A stretch of 64,000 bases of DNA from JAFMJV01 sp963814315 (GCA_963814315.1 CAWFCG010000003.1:1-64000), one strand, 5' to 3'. Counted from the first letter of the stretch, positions 55,102 through 63,758 are shown. The notes: generated by a model from the letters alone, not told the origin. A program made the numbers and translations.

Positions 55102-55590
55102 ATGAGCGCCGCCACTGCCCCTGAGCGCGGGAAGCGCAAGGCCAAGGTCGGCCGCGTCGTTTCCGACAAGATGGACAAGACCATCGTCGTGTCCGTCGAG
55201 CGTCTTGCCCGCCACCGTATCTACAAGCGCGTCATCCGCCTGACCACCAAGTTCAAGGCGCACGACGAGCACAATGAGGCCCACGTCGGCGACACCGTCC
55301 GCATCGAGGAGGCCCGTCCCCTCTCTGCGACGAAGCGCTGGCGCCTCGCCGGGATCGTGACCAAGGCTGGTCTCGGCGCCGGTGAGGAGGTGGTCGCCAT
55401 GGAAGCCGAGACTGCCGAGGCCATCCACGGGGCTACGCACGTGGCCCGAGCCGAGGCTGACGTCGAGGCTGCCGTCACGGTCGACGTTGAGCCGGCCTCA
55501 ACTGAGACGGCAGCGGCAGCCGCCCCCGAGGTCGCCGCTGATGGCGCTGCCGCCCAGCAGCCTGCCGAGGGCGAGGAGGCGTCTGCATGA
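55102..55590 (+). CDS. rpsQ: 30S ribosomal protein S17 with Ala/Glu-rich C-terminal extension
   Basis: The S17 core, residues 14-90, is normal: KVGRVVSDKMDKTIVVSVERL, YKRVIRLTTKFKAHDEHNEAHVGDTVRI and ARPLSATKRWRLAGIV. S17 usually has 80-95 residues, but this product has 162; the extra 70 are acidic and Ala-rich (ETAEAIHGATHVARAEADVE, then AAAAPEVAADGAAAQQPAEG). The frame is open and coupled to rplN by ATGA, so the tail is real in sequence. Its role is unknown. Confidence 0.95.
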   Translation: MSAATAPERGKRKAKVGRVVSDKMDKTIVVSVERLARHRIYKRVIRLTTKFKAHDEHNEAHVGDTVRIEEARPLSATKRWRLAGIVTKAGLGAGEEVVAMEAETAEAIHGATHVARAEADVEAAVTVDVEPASTETAAAAAPEVAADGAAAQQPAEGEEASA

Positions 55591-55955
55591 TCCAGCCCAG
55601 CAGCCGGCTCCGGGTGGCCGACAACACCGGTGCGCGCATCATCGAGTGCATCCGCATCCTGGGCCGCTCACAGAAGCCCACCGCCGGCGTCGGTGATGTC
55701 ATCGTCGCCAGCGTCAAGCAGGCCATCCCGAACGCCGCGGTCAAGAAGGGTGACATCGTCCAGGCCGTGATCGTTCGCACGGCCAAGGAATACGGACGCC
55801 CCGATGGCAGCTACATCCGCTTCGATGAGAATGCGGCCGTGCTCATCAACAACCAGGGCAACCCGCGCGGTACCCGTATCTTCGGTCCAGTGGCCCGCGA
55901 GCTGCGCGACCGTAACTACATGAAGATCATCTCGCTTGCACCGGAGGTGCTGTGA
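55587..55955 (+). CDS. rplN: 50S ribosomal protein L14
   Basis: 122 residues at the subunit interface. MIQPSSRLRVADNTGARIIECIRIL, VIVASVKQAIPNAAVKKGDIVQAVIVRT and NPRGTRIFGPVARELRD are canonical. Starts within the rpsQ stop and its TGA overlaps the rplX start. Confidence 0.98.
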   Translation: MIQPSSRLRVADNTGARIIECIRILGRSQKPTAGVGDVIVASVKQAIPNAAVKKGDIVQAVIVRTAKEYGRPDGSYIRFDENAAVLINNQGNPRGTRIFGPVARELRDRNYMKIISLAPEVL

Positions 55956-56416
55956 TGGCCCCTACCGCCAAGCCTCGTCGCCACACCCGCGTCCCGGACC
56001 TGCGTTCGGGTGACGAGGTCGTGGTGCTCAAAGGCAAGGACGCCGGCAAACGTGGTGTCGTCCGGCGAGTACTACGGCACCAGCAGGGCTGGGCGCGCTC
56101 TTCGGCGCGCTTCGGCGCCGGCTGGCAGGACAAAGCACCCCTGTCGGGTGCAGCCGTCGTCATCGAGGGTCTCAACATCGCTAAGCGGCACACCAAGCCG
56201 CGTCAAGTGGCCGGTCGGACAGAGCGTCAGCCTCGCATCCAGCAGGGTGGCATCCTGGACATCCCCCAGCCCATCGCCATCAGCAATGTCATGCTCGTTT
56301 GTCCGCATTGCTCGCGCCCTACCCGGGTCCGCCATGCGCGTACCGGTGACGGCCGCAGCATCCGCACCTGTACCCACTGCAGCGAGTCCGTGACCCGAGC
56401 GGAGGCAAGGAAGTGA
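55952..56416 (+). CDS. rplX: 50S ribosomal protein L24 with C-terminal zinc ribbon
   Basis: Assembly initiator near the tunnel exit. KOW motif SGDEVVVLKGKDAGKRGVVRRV and IEGLNIAKRHTKPRQV, then GGILDIPQPIAISNVMLVCP are normal. The tail holds CPHC and CTHC separated by about 22 residues, a zinc ribbon found in some bacterial L24. A basic stretch around residues 45-60 (WARSSARFGAGWQDK) is longer than usual. GTG 55952 or ATG 55955 start; ends in GTGA overlap with rplE. Confidence 0.94.
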   Translation: MMAPTAKPRRHTRVPDLRSGDEVVVLKGKDAGKRGVVRRVLRHQQGWARSSARFGAGWQDKAPLSGAAVVIEGLNIAKRHTKPRQVAGRTERQPRIQQGGILDIPQPIAISNVMLVCPHCSRPTRVRHARTGDGRSIRTCTHCSESVTRAEARK

Positions 56417-56955
56417 GCAGCGGACTGCGACAGCGCTACCACGAAGAGGTGGTACCGGCCCTGGTCAAGGAGTTCGAGTACCAGAACCCGATGCAGGTGC
56501 CTCGCCTGAGCAAGATCACCGTGAACATCGGCCTGGGTGAGGCACTCACCAACGCCAAGGCGGTCGACGCTGCGGTGACCGATATGACCACCATCACCGG
56601 TCAGAAGCCGGTGGTCACCAAGGCCAAGCGGTCGATCGCCCAGTTCAAGATCCGTGAAGGCAACACCATCGGCGTCAAGGTCACCCTGCGTGGCCAGCGC
56701 ATGTGGGATTTCCTGGAGCGACTCACCCGTATCGCCCTGCCCCGCATCCGTGACTTCCGTGGTGTCCCCACCAAGTCGTTCGACGGACGTGGCAACTACT
56801 CGCTGGGACTGCGTGAGCAGCTGGCCTTCCCTGAGATCGACTACGACAAGGTCGATCGACTGCGAGGGCTGGAGCTGACGGTCGTCACCACAGCCAAGAC
56901 CGACGAGGAAGGTCAGCGCTTGCTGGCCCTCCTCGGCATGCCGTTCGAGAATTAG
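56413..56955 (+). CDS. rplE: 50S ribosomal protein L5
   Basis: 180 residues; binds 5S rRNA and contacts P-site tRNA. LRQRYHEEVVPALVKEFEYQNPMQVPRLSKITVNIGLGEA-type N-terminus, TGQKPVVTKAKRSIAQFKIREG, and RGNYSLGLREQLAFPEIDYD are diagnostic. GTG start overlaps the rplX stop. Confidence 0.97.
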   Translation: MSSGLRQRYHEEVVPALVKEFEYQNPMQVPRLSKITVNIGLGEALTNAKAVDAAVTDMTTITGQKPVVTKAKRSIAQFKIREGNTIGVKVTLRGQRMWDFLERLTRIALPRIRDFRGVPTKSFDGRGNYSLGLREQLAFPEIDYDKVDRLRGLELTVVTTAKTDEEGQRLLALLGMPFEN

Positions 56956-56969
56956 AGGAGCGCCGCCAA

Positions 56970-57155
56970 GTGGCCAAGAAGTCGATGATCGCCAAGGCCA
57001 AGCGCAAGCAGCGCTTCGAGGTGCGCGCCTACCACCGTTGCTTCGTCTGTGGTCGTTCTCGCGCCTACATGCGCCGCTTCGGTCTCTGCCGTATCTGCTT
57101 CCGGGAGCGAGCCCTGCTGGGCGAGTTGCCGGGCGTCACCAAGTCGAGTTGGTAA
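56970..57155 (+). CDS. rpsN: 30S ribosomal protein S14, zinc type
   Basis: 61 residues (MAKKSMIAKAKRKQRF to PGVTKSSW). C-x2-C pairs CFVC and CRIC show the short zinc-binding form. GAGGAGCG lies about ten bases before the GTG start. Sits between rplE and rpsH as expected. Confidence 0.97.
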   Translation: MAKKSMIAKAKRKQRFEVRAYHRCFVCGRSRAYMRRFGLCRICFRERALLGELPGVTKSSW

Positions 57156-57159
57156 GCAT

Positions 57160-57555
57160 ATGAACATCTCCGATCCTATCGCTGACATGCTCACCCGCAT
57201 CCGCAACGCCAGCCGGGCGCGCCACGTCGAGGTCTCCATGCCCGCGTCACGCACCAAATTGGCCATCGCTGCCATCCTGAAGGAGGAGGGCTTCATCGAG
57301 GACTTCTCCGAGGCGCAGGCAGGCCCGCGCAAGGACATCACCATCAAGCTCAAGTACGTGGGCAAGGTGCCGGTCGTCAGTGGGCTCAAGCGCATCAGCA
57401 AGCCGGGCCTGCGCGTCTATGCATCCAAGACCGAGATCCCGCGCGTGCTGGGTGGACTCGGCGTCGTCATCGTCAGCACCAGTCAGGGCATCATGACCGG
57501 CGCGCAGGCTCGCAGGGGCCAGCTCGGCGGCGAGGTCCTGGCGTATGTCTGGTAG
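57160..57555 (+). CDS. rpsH: 30S ribosomal protein S8
   Basis: 131 residues; binds helix 21 of 16S RNA and represses spc operon translation in E. coli. NISDPIADMLTRIRNASRARH, ILKEEGFIEDF, LKRISKPGLRVYA and STSQGIMTGAQARRGQLGGEVL are canonical. ATG at 57160, four bases after the rpsN stop. Confidence 0.98.
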   Translation: MNISDPIADMLTRIRNASRARHVEVSMPASRTKLAIAAILKEEGFIEDFSEAQAGPRKDITIKLKYVGKVPVVSGLKRISKPGLRVYASKTEIPRVLGGLGVVIVSTSQGIMTGAQARRGQLGGEVLAYVW

Positions 57556-57564
57556 GCGACGCTG

Positions 57565-58113
57565 ATGTCACGAGTCGGCAAGCTTCCCATCACCATCCCG
57601 CCGGGCGTCGATATCGACGTGGCGGGCAGCCACATCACGGTCAAGGGCCCCAAGGGCACACTTGAGCGTGACCTCACGCCGGTGCTGTCGGTCGTCACGC
57701 AAGACGGCCAGCTTCGCGTCGTGCGGCCCAACGAAGAGAAGCGCTCGCGTGAGCTCCACGGCTTGACCCGCACCCTCATCAGCAACATGGTGGTTGGGGT
57801 GACCGAGGGCTACACTCGCAAGCTTGAGATCGTGGGCGTGGGCTACCGTGCCCAACTCGTGGGCAAGAAACTACAGCTCAATCTGGGCTACAGCCACCCC
57901 ATCGAGATCGAACCGCCCGAGGGCATCGCCTTCGAGGTCGAGACGCCCATCAAGGTCGCCGTGACCGGCATCGACAAGGAGTTGGTCGGGCAGATGGCCG
58001 CCAAGGTGCGCAGCACTCGCAAGCCCGAGCCCTACAAGGGCAAGGGCGTCCGCTACGCGGGCGAGGTGGTGCGCCGCAAGGCCGGCAAGGCCGGCAAGAT
58101 CGGCGGCGCGTAA
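57565..58113 (+). CDS. rplF: 50S ribosomal protein L6
   Basis: 182 residues near the GTPase centre. SRVGKLPITIPPGVDIDV, TRTLISNMVVGVTEGYTRKLEIVGVGYRA and the C-terminal RSTRKPEPYKGKGVRYAGE are diagnostic. Followed by an 88-base gap containing a TAGAGGAGA ribosome-site region for rplR. Confidence 0.98.
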   Translation: MSRVGKLPITIPPGVDIDVAGSHITVKGPKGTLERDLTPVLSVVTQDGQLRVVRPNEEKRSRELHGLTRTLISNMVVGVTEGYTRKLEIVGVGYRAQLVGKKLQLNLGYSHPIEIEPPEGIAFEVETPIKVAVTGIDKELVGQMAAKVRSTRKPEPYKGKGVRYAGEVVRRKAGKAGKIGGA

Positions 58114-58201
58114 GCACCCCCGACCAATCCTTCATAGCAAGAGCAACCTGGTCGCGGCGCCTTCGGTGGCGTCCGGCCGATAGAGGAGACCGACGACCGC
58201 G

Positions 58202-58561
58202 ATGCCAACGGCACGAAGCCGCTCCGCCGCACGTCAGAAGCGTCACTCGCGGCTCCGCCTTCGTGTGGCGGGGTCCACTGAGCGACCGCGCCTGGCGGTC
58301 TTCCGGAGCATCAATCAGATCTACGCCCAGGTCATCGACGACTCCACCGGGCACACCCTCGCTGCCGCTTCCTCGATGGAAGCCGTCGTGGGTGCCGGTG
58401 GCACCAAGACCGAGCGCGCCAAGCGGGTGGGGTCCCTGGTCGGGGACCGCGCCAAGGCCGCTGGAGTCGAGCGTGTCGTGTTCGACCGCGCCGGGTTCAA
58501 GTTCCACGGACGGATCAGTGCCCTCGCCGAGGGCGCGCGCGACTCCGGCCTGGAGTTCTAG
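58202..58561 (+). CDS. rplR: 50S ribosomal protein L18
   Basis: 119 residues, partner of L5 on 5S RNA. Basic N-terminus ARSRSAARQKRHSRLRLRV, GSTERPRLAVFRSINQIYAQVIDD, and FDRAGFKFHGRISALAEGARDSGLEF are canonical. ATG 58202 with GAGGAGA sixteen bases upstream. Confidence 0.97.
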   Translation: MPTARSRSAARQKRHSRLRLRVAGSTERPRLAVFRSINQIYAQVIDDSTGHTLAAASSMEAVVGAGGTKTERAKRVGSLVGDRAKAAGVERVVFDRAGFKFHGRISALAEGARDSGLEF

Positions 58562-58569
58562 GAGGGCCC

Positions 58570-59131
58570 ATGGCTCGGATCGATCCTCAACAAGCTCACG
58601 CTCGAAGAGCGCGTCGTCCAGATCAACCGCGTGGCCAAGGTGGTCAAGGGTGGTCGGCGCTTCAGCTTCAGCGCCGTGGTCGTCGTGGGTGATGGCGAAG
58701 GACATGTCGGTGTCGGCCTGGGCAAGGCCGGCGAGGTCCCGGAGTCCATCCGCAAGGGCGTCGAAGACGCCAAGAAGAACCTCATCAAGGTCCCGCTCGT
58801 CGGCACCACCGTGCCCCATGAGGTACGGCAACAGTTCGGTGCCAGCACCGTCATGCTGAAGCCAGCCTCACAGGGAACCGGTGTCATCGCCGGTGCGTCT
58901 GTGCGTGCTGTGGTCGAGGCGGCCGGCATCCGGGACATCCTGTCCAAGTCGCTCGGGTCCAACAACCCCGTCAACGTCACACGTGCCACGCTCGAAGGCC
59001 TGCGCAACATGCGGTCCGCCGCCGAGCTATCCGAGTGGCGCGGCAAGAAGCTTCACAGCGTCATCCCCGGCCAGCCCAAGCCGGGCTCCGACGACGGCGC
59101 CTTGGTGGGGGAGGTCCGCGGTGGCCGCTAA
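58570..59131 (+). CDS. rpsE: 30S ribosomal protein S5, one frameshift near 58585
   Basis: Accuracy and mRNA-unwinding protein. The ATG at 58570 (MARID) has GGAGGG before it; one extra base in GGATCGATCCTC breaks the frame, and NKLTLEERVVQINRVAKVVKGGRRFSFSAVVVVGD continues in the next frame to 59131. Corrected, the protein has about 186 residues with GLGKAGEVPESIRKGVEDAKKN and ASVRAVVEAAGIRDILSKSLGS. The longest frame alone would wrongly start at an internal ATG. Sequence error is likely. Confidence 0.95.
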
Positions 59132-59360
59132 GCTCCTCGTCACCCTGGTGAAGTCCACCGTCGGTACCAACCCCAGCGCCCGCGGAACCGTGCGCGCCTT
59201 GGGGTTGCGGCGCATCGGCCAGACGGTCGAGTTGCCCGACGATCCCGCGGTCCGCGGCCAGATCCGCGCGGTGCGCTATCTCGTCGAATGCGAAGAGGTA
59301 GCTGCGGCAGCGGTCGGCAATAAGGCGACAACCAAGCAGAAGGAAGAGGCCGAGGCGTGA
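59121..59360 (+). CDS. rpmD: 50S ribosomal protein L30
   Basis: 79 residues starting MAAKLLVTLVKSTVGTNPSARGTVRALGL; RRIGQTVELPDDPAVRGQIRAVRYLVEC is the core. The GTG at 59121 lies inside the last codons of rpsE, overlapping it by eleven bases. An extra charged tail (about fifteen residues) follows the usual 60-residue core. Its TGA overlaps the rplO GTG. Confidence 0.95.
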   Translation: MAAKLLVTLVKSTVGTNPSARGTVRALGLRRIGQTVELPDDPAVRGQIRAVRYLVECEEVAAAAVGNKATTKQKEEAEA

Positions 59361-59971
59361 AACTCCACGATCTGAAGCCGGCGCCCGGCTCTACCAAGCG
59401 GCGCATCCGCGTCGGTCGTGGCATCGCCGCCGGCAAAGGCAAGACCGCAGGTCGCGGCACCAAGGGCCAGAAGTCGCGCTCCGGCGCCAGCATCCCCGGC
59501 TGGTTCGAAGGTGGGCAGACACCCATGCATGTGCGGGTGCCCAAGCTCCGTGGCTTCAAGCGCCGCGGTCGCATCGAATACCAAGTCGTCAACATCGGGC
59601 GCATCGCCGAGTACGCGGTGGCCGGTCGTTTCGGCGAGTTGACGGGCTCCGAGCCGTTGACCGTGAACGCTGAGGTGCTTACCGCCGCCGGACTCATCAG
59701 CCACGCGAATCGACCCGTCAAGGTACTCGGTTCGGGCGACCTGGACGTCAAGCTCTTCGTGGCGGCCGATGCGTTCACCGCGTCGGCCAAGTCGAAGATC
59801 GAGGCTGCCGGCGGTTTCGTGCAGCCACTCGCTCCGGAACGGATCGCTGACGTCGCCAAGGCTGAGGCCGCTACGGCGAGCGAGGTAGCAGTGACCGACG
59901 AGGGCGCGACGGACGAGTCCGCGCCGACGCAGTCGATCGACGCCTCCGACGACCCGAAGGCGACTGAGTAA
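59357..59971 (+). CDS. rplO: 50S ribosomal protein L15 with acidic C-terminal extension
   Basis: Core of about 148 residues: LHDLKPAPGSTKRRIRVGRG, GRGTKGQKSRSGASIPGWFEGGQTP and EAAGGFVQPLAPER. A further tail of about 50 residues, Ala/Thr/Asp/Glu-rich (AKAEAATASEVAVTDEGATD), brings it to 204, against 145-150 usually. GTG start within GTGA overlap; secY starts three bases after the stop. Confidence 0.96.
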   Translation: MKLHDLKPAPGSTKRRIRVGRGIAAGKGKTAGRGTKGQKSRSGASIPGWFEGGQTPMHVRVPKLRGFKRRGRIEYQVVNIGRIAEYAVAGRFGELTGSEPLTVNAEVLTAAGLISHANRPVKVLGSGDLDVKLFVAADAFTASAKSKIEAAGGFVQPLAPERIADVAKAEAATASEVAVTDEGATDESAPTQSIDASDDPKATE

Positions 59972-59974
59972 GCC

Positions 59975-61261
59975 GTGTTCGACGCTCTCGTCAATGCGTT
60001 TCGTGCGCCGGATATCCGCAAGCGCATCCTCTTCATCTTGGGGATGCTCGTTATCGTGCGGATGCTGGCGCACGTCCCTGTGCCCGGCATCGACCGTCAA
60101 GCACTCGAAGGGGTCATTGGCGAGAACGACTTCCTGCAGATGCTGAACCTCTTCTCCGGAGGCGGTCTGCAGAACTTCTCCATCATCGCGTTGGGTGTGA
60201 ACCCGTACATCAACGCGTCGATCATCATGCAGCTGATGACGGGCGTCGTGCCTCGTCTGCAGCAGCTCTCTCGCGAAGGCGAGTACGGCCGCAGCAAGAT
60301 CAATGCCTACACGCGCTACCTCACGGTGCCGTTGGCGATCCTGCAGTCGTACGGCTACCTGGCGCTGTTGTCCTCCCCCCAGAACGGCGTGGTGCAGGAC
60401 TTCGATCTGACCAGCTTCACCACGCTGACCCAGATCATCACGCTGACCGCCGGGACCATCCTGGTGATGTGGATCGGCGAGCTCATCACCGAGCGCGGCA
60501 TCGGCAACGGCATCAGCTTCATCATCTTTGCCGGCATCGTGGCCAGCCTGCCCGGAGCGGTGAATACCTTCCTGACCTCACCTGACCTTGCTGCCGGCTT
60601 GGCCTTCGGCTTGCTCGCCATCGTCGCCGTCGCGGTCATCGTCTACGTCCAGGAGGGCCAGCGCCGCATCCCCATCCAGTACGCCAGCCGTGTTCGTGGC
60701 CGACGCATGTACCAGGGTGGCGCGACGTTCCTGCCGCTGCGTGTCAACCAGGCTGGCGTCATCCCCATCATCTTCGCCATCAGCATCCTGCTGTTCCCGG
60801 TGCAGATGGCGACCTATTTCAGCGCCTCCGGTGGCATCGTCGAATCAGTCGCCAACACCATCATCACCTGGCTCAGCCAGGGGAGCCCGCTCTACGCCAT
60901 CGTGTTCTTCCTGCTGGTCGTCGGCTTCACGTACTTCTACACGGCGTTCACCTTCAAGCCTGATGAGACGGCCGACCAGCTTCGCAAGAACGGCGGCTTC
61001 ATCCCGGGCATCCGACCGGGTACGCCGACCCGCGACTACCTGGCCAAGGTGGTGTTTCGCATCAGCCTTGCGGGCGCCATCTTCCTGGGCACCGTCGCGG
61101 TCAGTCCGATCATCATCGGCATGCTCTTCGCGGGCAGTGTCGTCGGTTCCTTCGCGCTGGGCGGCACAGCACTGCTGATCGTCGTCTCGGTGGTGGTGGA
61201 GACGATGAAGCAGCTCGAGGCGCAGTTGATGATGCGCAACTACGAGGGATTCATCAGGTGA
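59975..61261 (+). CDS. secY: Preprotein translocase subunit SecY
   Basis: Channel of the Sec translocon, 428 residues with ten membrane helices. NAFRAPDIRKRILFILGMLVIVR, the plug region LFSGGGLQNFSIIALGVNPYINASII, and the cytoplasmic loop NGGFIPGIRPGTPT are typical. GTG start at 59975. It ends in GTGA overlap with adk, the standard spc-operon end. Confidence 0.98.
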   Translation: MFDALVNAFRAPDIRKRILFILGMLVIVRMLAHVPVPGIDRQALEGVIGENDFLQMLNLFSGGGLQNFSIIALGVNPYINASIIMQLMTGVVPRLQQLSREGEYGRSKINAYTRYLTVPLAILQSYGYLALLSSPQNGVVQDFDLTSFTTLTQIITLTAGTILVMWIGELITERGIGNGISFIIFAGIVASLPGAVNTFLTSPDLAAGLAFGLLAIVAVAVIVYVQEGQRRIPIQYASRVRGRRMYQGGATFLPLRVNQAGVIPIIFAISILLFPVQMATYFSASGGIVESVANTIITWLSQGSPLYAIVFFLLVVGFTYFYTAFTFKPDETADQLRKNGGFIPGIRPGTPTRDYLAKVVFRISLAGAIFLGTVAVSPIIIGMLFAGSVVGSFALGGTALLIVVSVVVETMKQLEAQLMMRNYEGFIR

Positions 61262-61968
61262 CATCGCAAGCTACCGTCGAGCCCACCACACGTACCGGGG
61301 GGAACCGCCGCATCATCGTGATGATGGGCGCCCCTGGCGCGGGCAAGGGCACCCAGGCCGAGCGTCTGGCCCACGAGCTGGGCCTGCCTCATGTCTCCAC
61401 CGGTGAGTTGTTCCGAGCCATGCTCAAGAGCGACTCCGCCCTGGGCAAGAAGGTCCGCCGCTACGTCGACTCGGGTGGTCTGGTGCCAGACGACATCGTC
61501 GTGGCCATGGTCAGGGACCGCCTCGCCCAAGAGGATGCCGCGGCCGGCGTCATCCTCGACGGATTCCCGCGCACTGTGACCCAGGCTGAGGCCCTCGACA
61601 AGATGCTTGAGAAGGCCGGCACCGCCATCTGCGCCGTGCCCTATATCGAGGTTCCTCAGGAACTGCTGCTCCAGCGCCTCACCGGCCGCCGCATCTGCAC
61701 CAAGGATGATCAGCACGTTTACCACGTCCTGGGTATGCCACCGCTGGTCGAGGGCATCTGCGATGTCGATGGTGCCGAACTGTACCAGCGCACCGATGAT
61801 AGCCCCGATACGGTGCAGGCTCGCCTGGACCAGCAGCTCCCGCCGATGTTCGAGGTCATCGACTATTACGCCGATCACGGGGTGCTCTTCTCGGTGCCCG
61901 GCGACCAGCCGCCGGCGGATGTCACCGCCGAACTCCTCCGCGTCATCGCCAGCAAAAAAGTCGCCTAG
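61258..61968 (+). CDS. adk: Adenylate kinase
   Basis: Interconverts ATP, AMP and ADP; 236 residues. P-loop GAPGAGKGT at 24-32, AMP site HVSTGELFRAML, DGFPRTVTQAEAL. In the LID, where zinc types have C-x2-C and C-x2-C/D, it has CTKD and CDVD: Cys and Asp alternate, an unusual set that might still bind metal. The first 17 residues (MTSQATVEPTTRTGGNR) are an extra leader before the core; the GTG is placed by the secY overlap, though a later start cannot be excluded. Confidence 0.95.
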   Translation: MTSQATVEPTTRTGGNRRIIVMMGAPGAGKGTQAERLAHELGLPHVSTGELFRAMLKSDSALGKKVRRYVDSGGLVPDDIVVAMVRDRLAQEDAAAGVILDGFPRTVTQAEALDKMLEKAGTAICAVPYIEVPQELLLQRLTGRRICTKDDQHVYHVLGMPPLVEGICDVDGAELYQRTDDSPDTVQARLDQQLPPMFEVIDYYADHGVLFSVPGDQPPADVTAELLRVIASKKVA

Positions 61969-61969
61969 C

Positions 61970-62794
61970 GTGCTCTTCGACCGTCGGCGCGTCACGCTCA
62001 AGTCTCGATCCCAGGTCGAGAAGATGGCCGTGGCCGGGCGCCTCACCGCCGCCGCGCTCGACGCGGTGGCAGAGGCCATCAAGCCCGGCATGACGCCGTT
62101 GCAGCTCGATGCCATCGCCGACGCTGTCATCCGCGACGGCGGTGGGACGCCCAATTTCATCGGCGTCCCCGGTCATCTCGCGCCCTTCGCGCACGCCACC
62201 TGCATCTCCATCGACGATGAGGTCGTCCACGGCATACCCGACGAGCGAGTCATCCGGGAGGGCATGCTGGTCTCAGTCGATTGTGGCGCAGACGTCGACG
62301 GCTGGAACGGCGACTCGGCGCGCACCTTCCTCATGGGCGATGTGCCGCCAGCGGCGCGGAAGCTTTCGGAGACCACGCGGGCAGGCATGCTCGCGGGCGT
62401 CCGCGCCTCGGTCGCGGGCGCCACGCTCGAGGATGTGGCGGGTGCCATCGAGGACGTTGGGCTGGCAGCCGGCTACGGCATCGTGCGCGGCTACGTCGGT
62501 CATGGCATCGGCAATGACATGCACGAAGAACCGCAGGTCACCAACTACCGCACCGGTCGCAAGGGTCGCAAGATCGAGGTCGGCCTGTGCATCGCCATCG
62601 AGCCCATGTTCACCATCGGCGGCTTCGACACGCGCGTCAAGCCCGACGGCTGGACGGTCGCCACCGCTGACGGCAGCCTGGCTGCCCACTGGGAGCACAC
62701 GCTCGCGGTCACCGTCGATGGCCCGCGCATCCTGACACTGGCCGCCGGCGAGCTCGTCGAAGGCCTGCCTGCCATGGCAGTGCTGAGCGCGTGA
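61970..62794 (+). CDS. map: Methionine aminopeptidase, type I
   Basis: Removes N-terminal Met from new proteins. From the GTG at 61970 (MLFDRRRVTLKSRSQVEKM) it has 274 residues. Metal ligands lie in SVDCGADVDGWNGDSARTF, GHGIGNDMHEEP, IAIEPMF and EHTLAV. It follows adk by one base; no N-terminal SH3-binding zinc extension is present. Confidence 0.96.
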   Translation: MLFDRRRVTLKSRSQVEKMAVAGRLTAAALDAVAEAIKPGMTPLQLDAIADAVIRDGGGTPNFIGVPGHLAPFAHATCISIDDEVVHGIPDERVIREGMLVSVDCGADVDGWNGDSARTFLMGDVPPAARKLSETTRAGMLAGVRASVAGATLEDVAGAIEDVGLAAGYGIVRGYVGHGIGNDMHEEPQVTNYRTGRKGRKIEVGLCIAIEPMFTIGGFDTRVKPDGWTVATADGSLAAHWEHTLAVTVDGPRILTLAAGELVEGLPAMAVLSA

Positions 62795-62812
62795 GCGTGG
62801 CTCGGACAGCGG

Positions 62813-62842
62813 TTGCCGGTTCGGTGCGACTTCTGATACACT
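62813..62842 (+). promoter_or_regulatory. Possible internal promoter before infA
   Basis: TTGCCG at 62813-62818 and TACACT at 62837-62842 are 18 bases apart, 113 bases before infA, in the only sizeable gap (161 bases) of the distal operon. Could start infA-rpmJ-rpsM-rpsK transcription. Confidence 0.4.
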
Positions 62843-62955
62843 CATTGTTCGCGCGCCGGGGCGATCTCGGCGCTTGCTGGCGCCCCGCCGACCGTGTCGG
62901 ATCTGGCGTCGGGCCCATTCCAGTCAACCAGTAGCCGGGGTTTCAGCGGTCGCCT

Positions 62956-63174
62956 GTGGCAAAGAAAGATGCAATCGAGGTCGAAGGAACGGTCATCGAG
63001 CCGTTGCCGAACACCATGTTCCGAATCGAGCTCGAGGACAAGCATCAGGTTCTGGCGCACATCAGCGGCAAGTTGCGGATGAATTTCATCCGCATCCTTC
63101 CCGGCGATCGCGTTCGCGTCGAGTTGTCGCCTTACGACCTCTCGCGCGGCCGCATCACATATCGACTCAAGTAG
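62956..63174 (+). CDS. infA: Translation initiation factor IF-1
   Basis: 72 residues, OB fold covering the A site. MAKKDAIEVEGTVIEPLPNTMF, RIELEDKHQVLAHISGKLRMNFIRILPGDRV and LSPYDLSRGRITYR are canonical. GTG start at 62956. Confidence 0.98.
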   Translation: MAKKDAIEVEGTVIEPLPNTMFRIELEDKHQVLAHISGKLRMNFIRILPGDRVRVELSPYDLSRGRITYRLK

Positions 63175-63190
63175 GACGGTAGAGAACGAC

Positions 63191-63304
63191 GTGAAGGTCT
63201 CTGCATCGGTGAAGAGGCGCTGTGAGCGCTGCAAGGTGGTCAGCAGAAAGGGCCGTGTCATGGTCATCTGCTCGAACCCCAAGCACAAGCAGCGCCAGGG
63301 CTAG
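63191..63304 (+). CDS. rpmJ: 50S ribosomal protein L36
   Basis: 37 residues from a GTG at 63191: MKVSASVKRRCERCKVVSRK then GRVMVICSNPKHKQRQG. The C-x2-C, Cys and His ligands show the zinc-binding form. Too short for most ORF listings. It sits between infA and rpsM, eight bases before the latter. Confidence 0.97.
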   Translation: MKVSASVKRRCERCKVVSRKGRVMVICSNPKHKQRQG

Positions 63305-63312
63305 GAGGAACG

Positions 63313-63684
63313 GTGGCACGTATCGCCGGCATCGATATCCCCCGCGAGAAGCGGGTGGAGATCGCGCTGACTTACATCTACGGGATCGGGCTGCCGACCA
63401 GCCAGAAGGTCCTGACCCAGGCCAACGTGAATCCGGACACCCGTGTCCGCGACCTCACTGATGAGCAGGTCAATCGCCTGCGCGAGATCATCGACCGCCG
63501 CTACACCGTTGAGGGCGACCTTCGTCGCGAGACGGCCATGAACATCAAACGGTTGACCGAGATCGGTTCCTATCGCGGCCTTCGACACCGGCGCAACCTA
63601 CCGGTCCGTGGCCAGCGTACCAAGACCAACGCACGCCAGCGACGCGGTCCCAAGAAGACCGTCGGCGTCCGGCGCAAGAAGTAA
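63313..63684 (+). CDS. rpsM: 30S ribosomal protein S13
   Basis: 123 residues in the 30S head touching the P-site tRNA and L5. ARIAGIDIPREKRVEIALTYIYGIG, RDLTDEQVNRLREIID, and the C-terminal RGQRTKTNARQRRGPKKTVG are canonical. GTG start with AGGAGG seven bases upstream. Confidence 0.98.
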   Translation: MARIAGIDIPREKRVEIALTYIYGIGLPTSQKVLTQANVNPDTRVRDLTDEQVNRLREIIDRRYTVEGDLRRETAMNIKRLTEIGSYRGLRHRRNLPVRGQRTKTNARQRRGPKKTVGVRRKK

Positions 63685-63758
63685 GCACCTTCGCCGCGGC
63701 GGTCCGGCTCCAGTAGCCGGTCGACCATGCGGCGCCACGCAGGAGAGACACCCGATCG

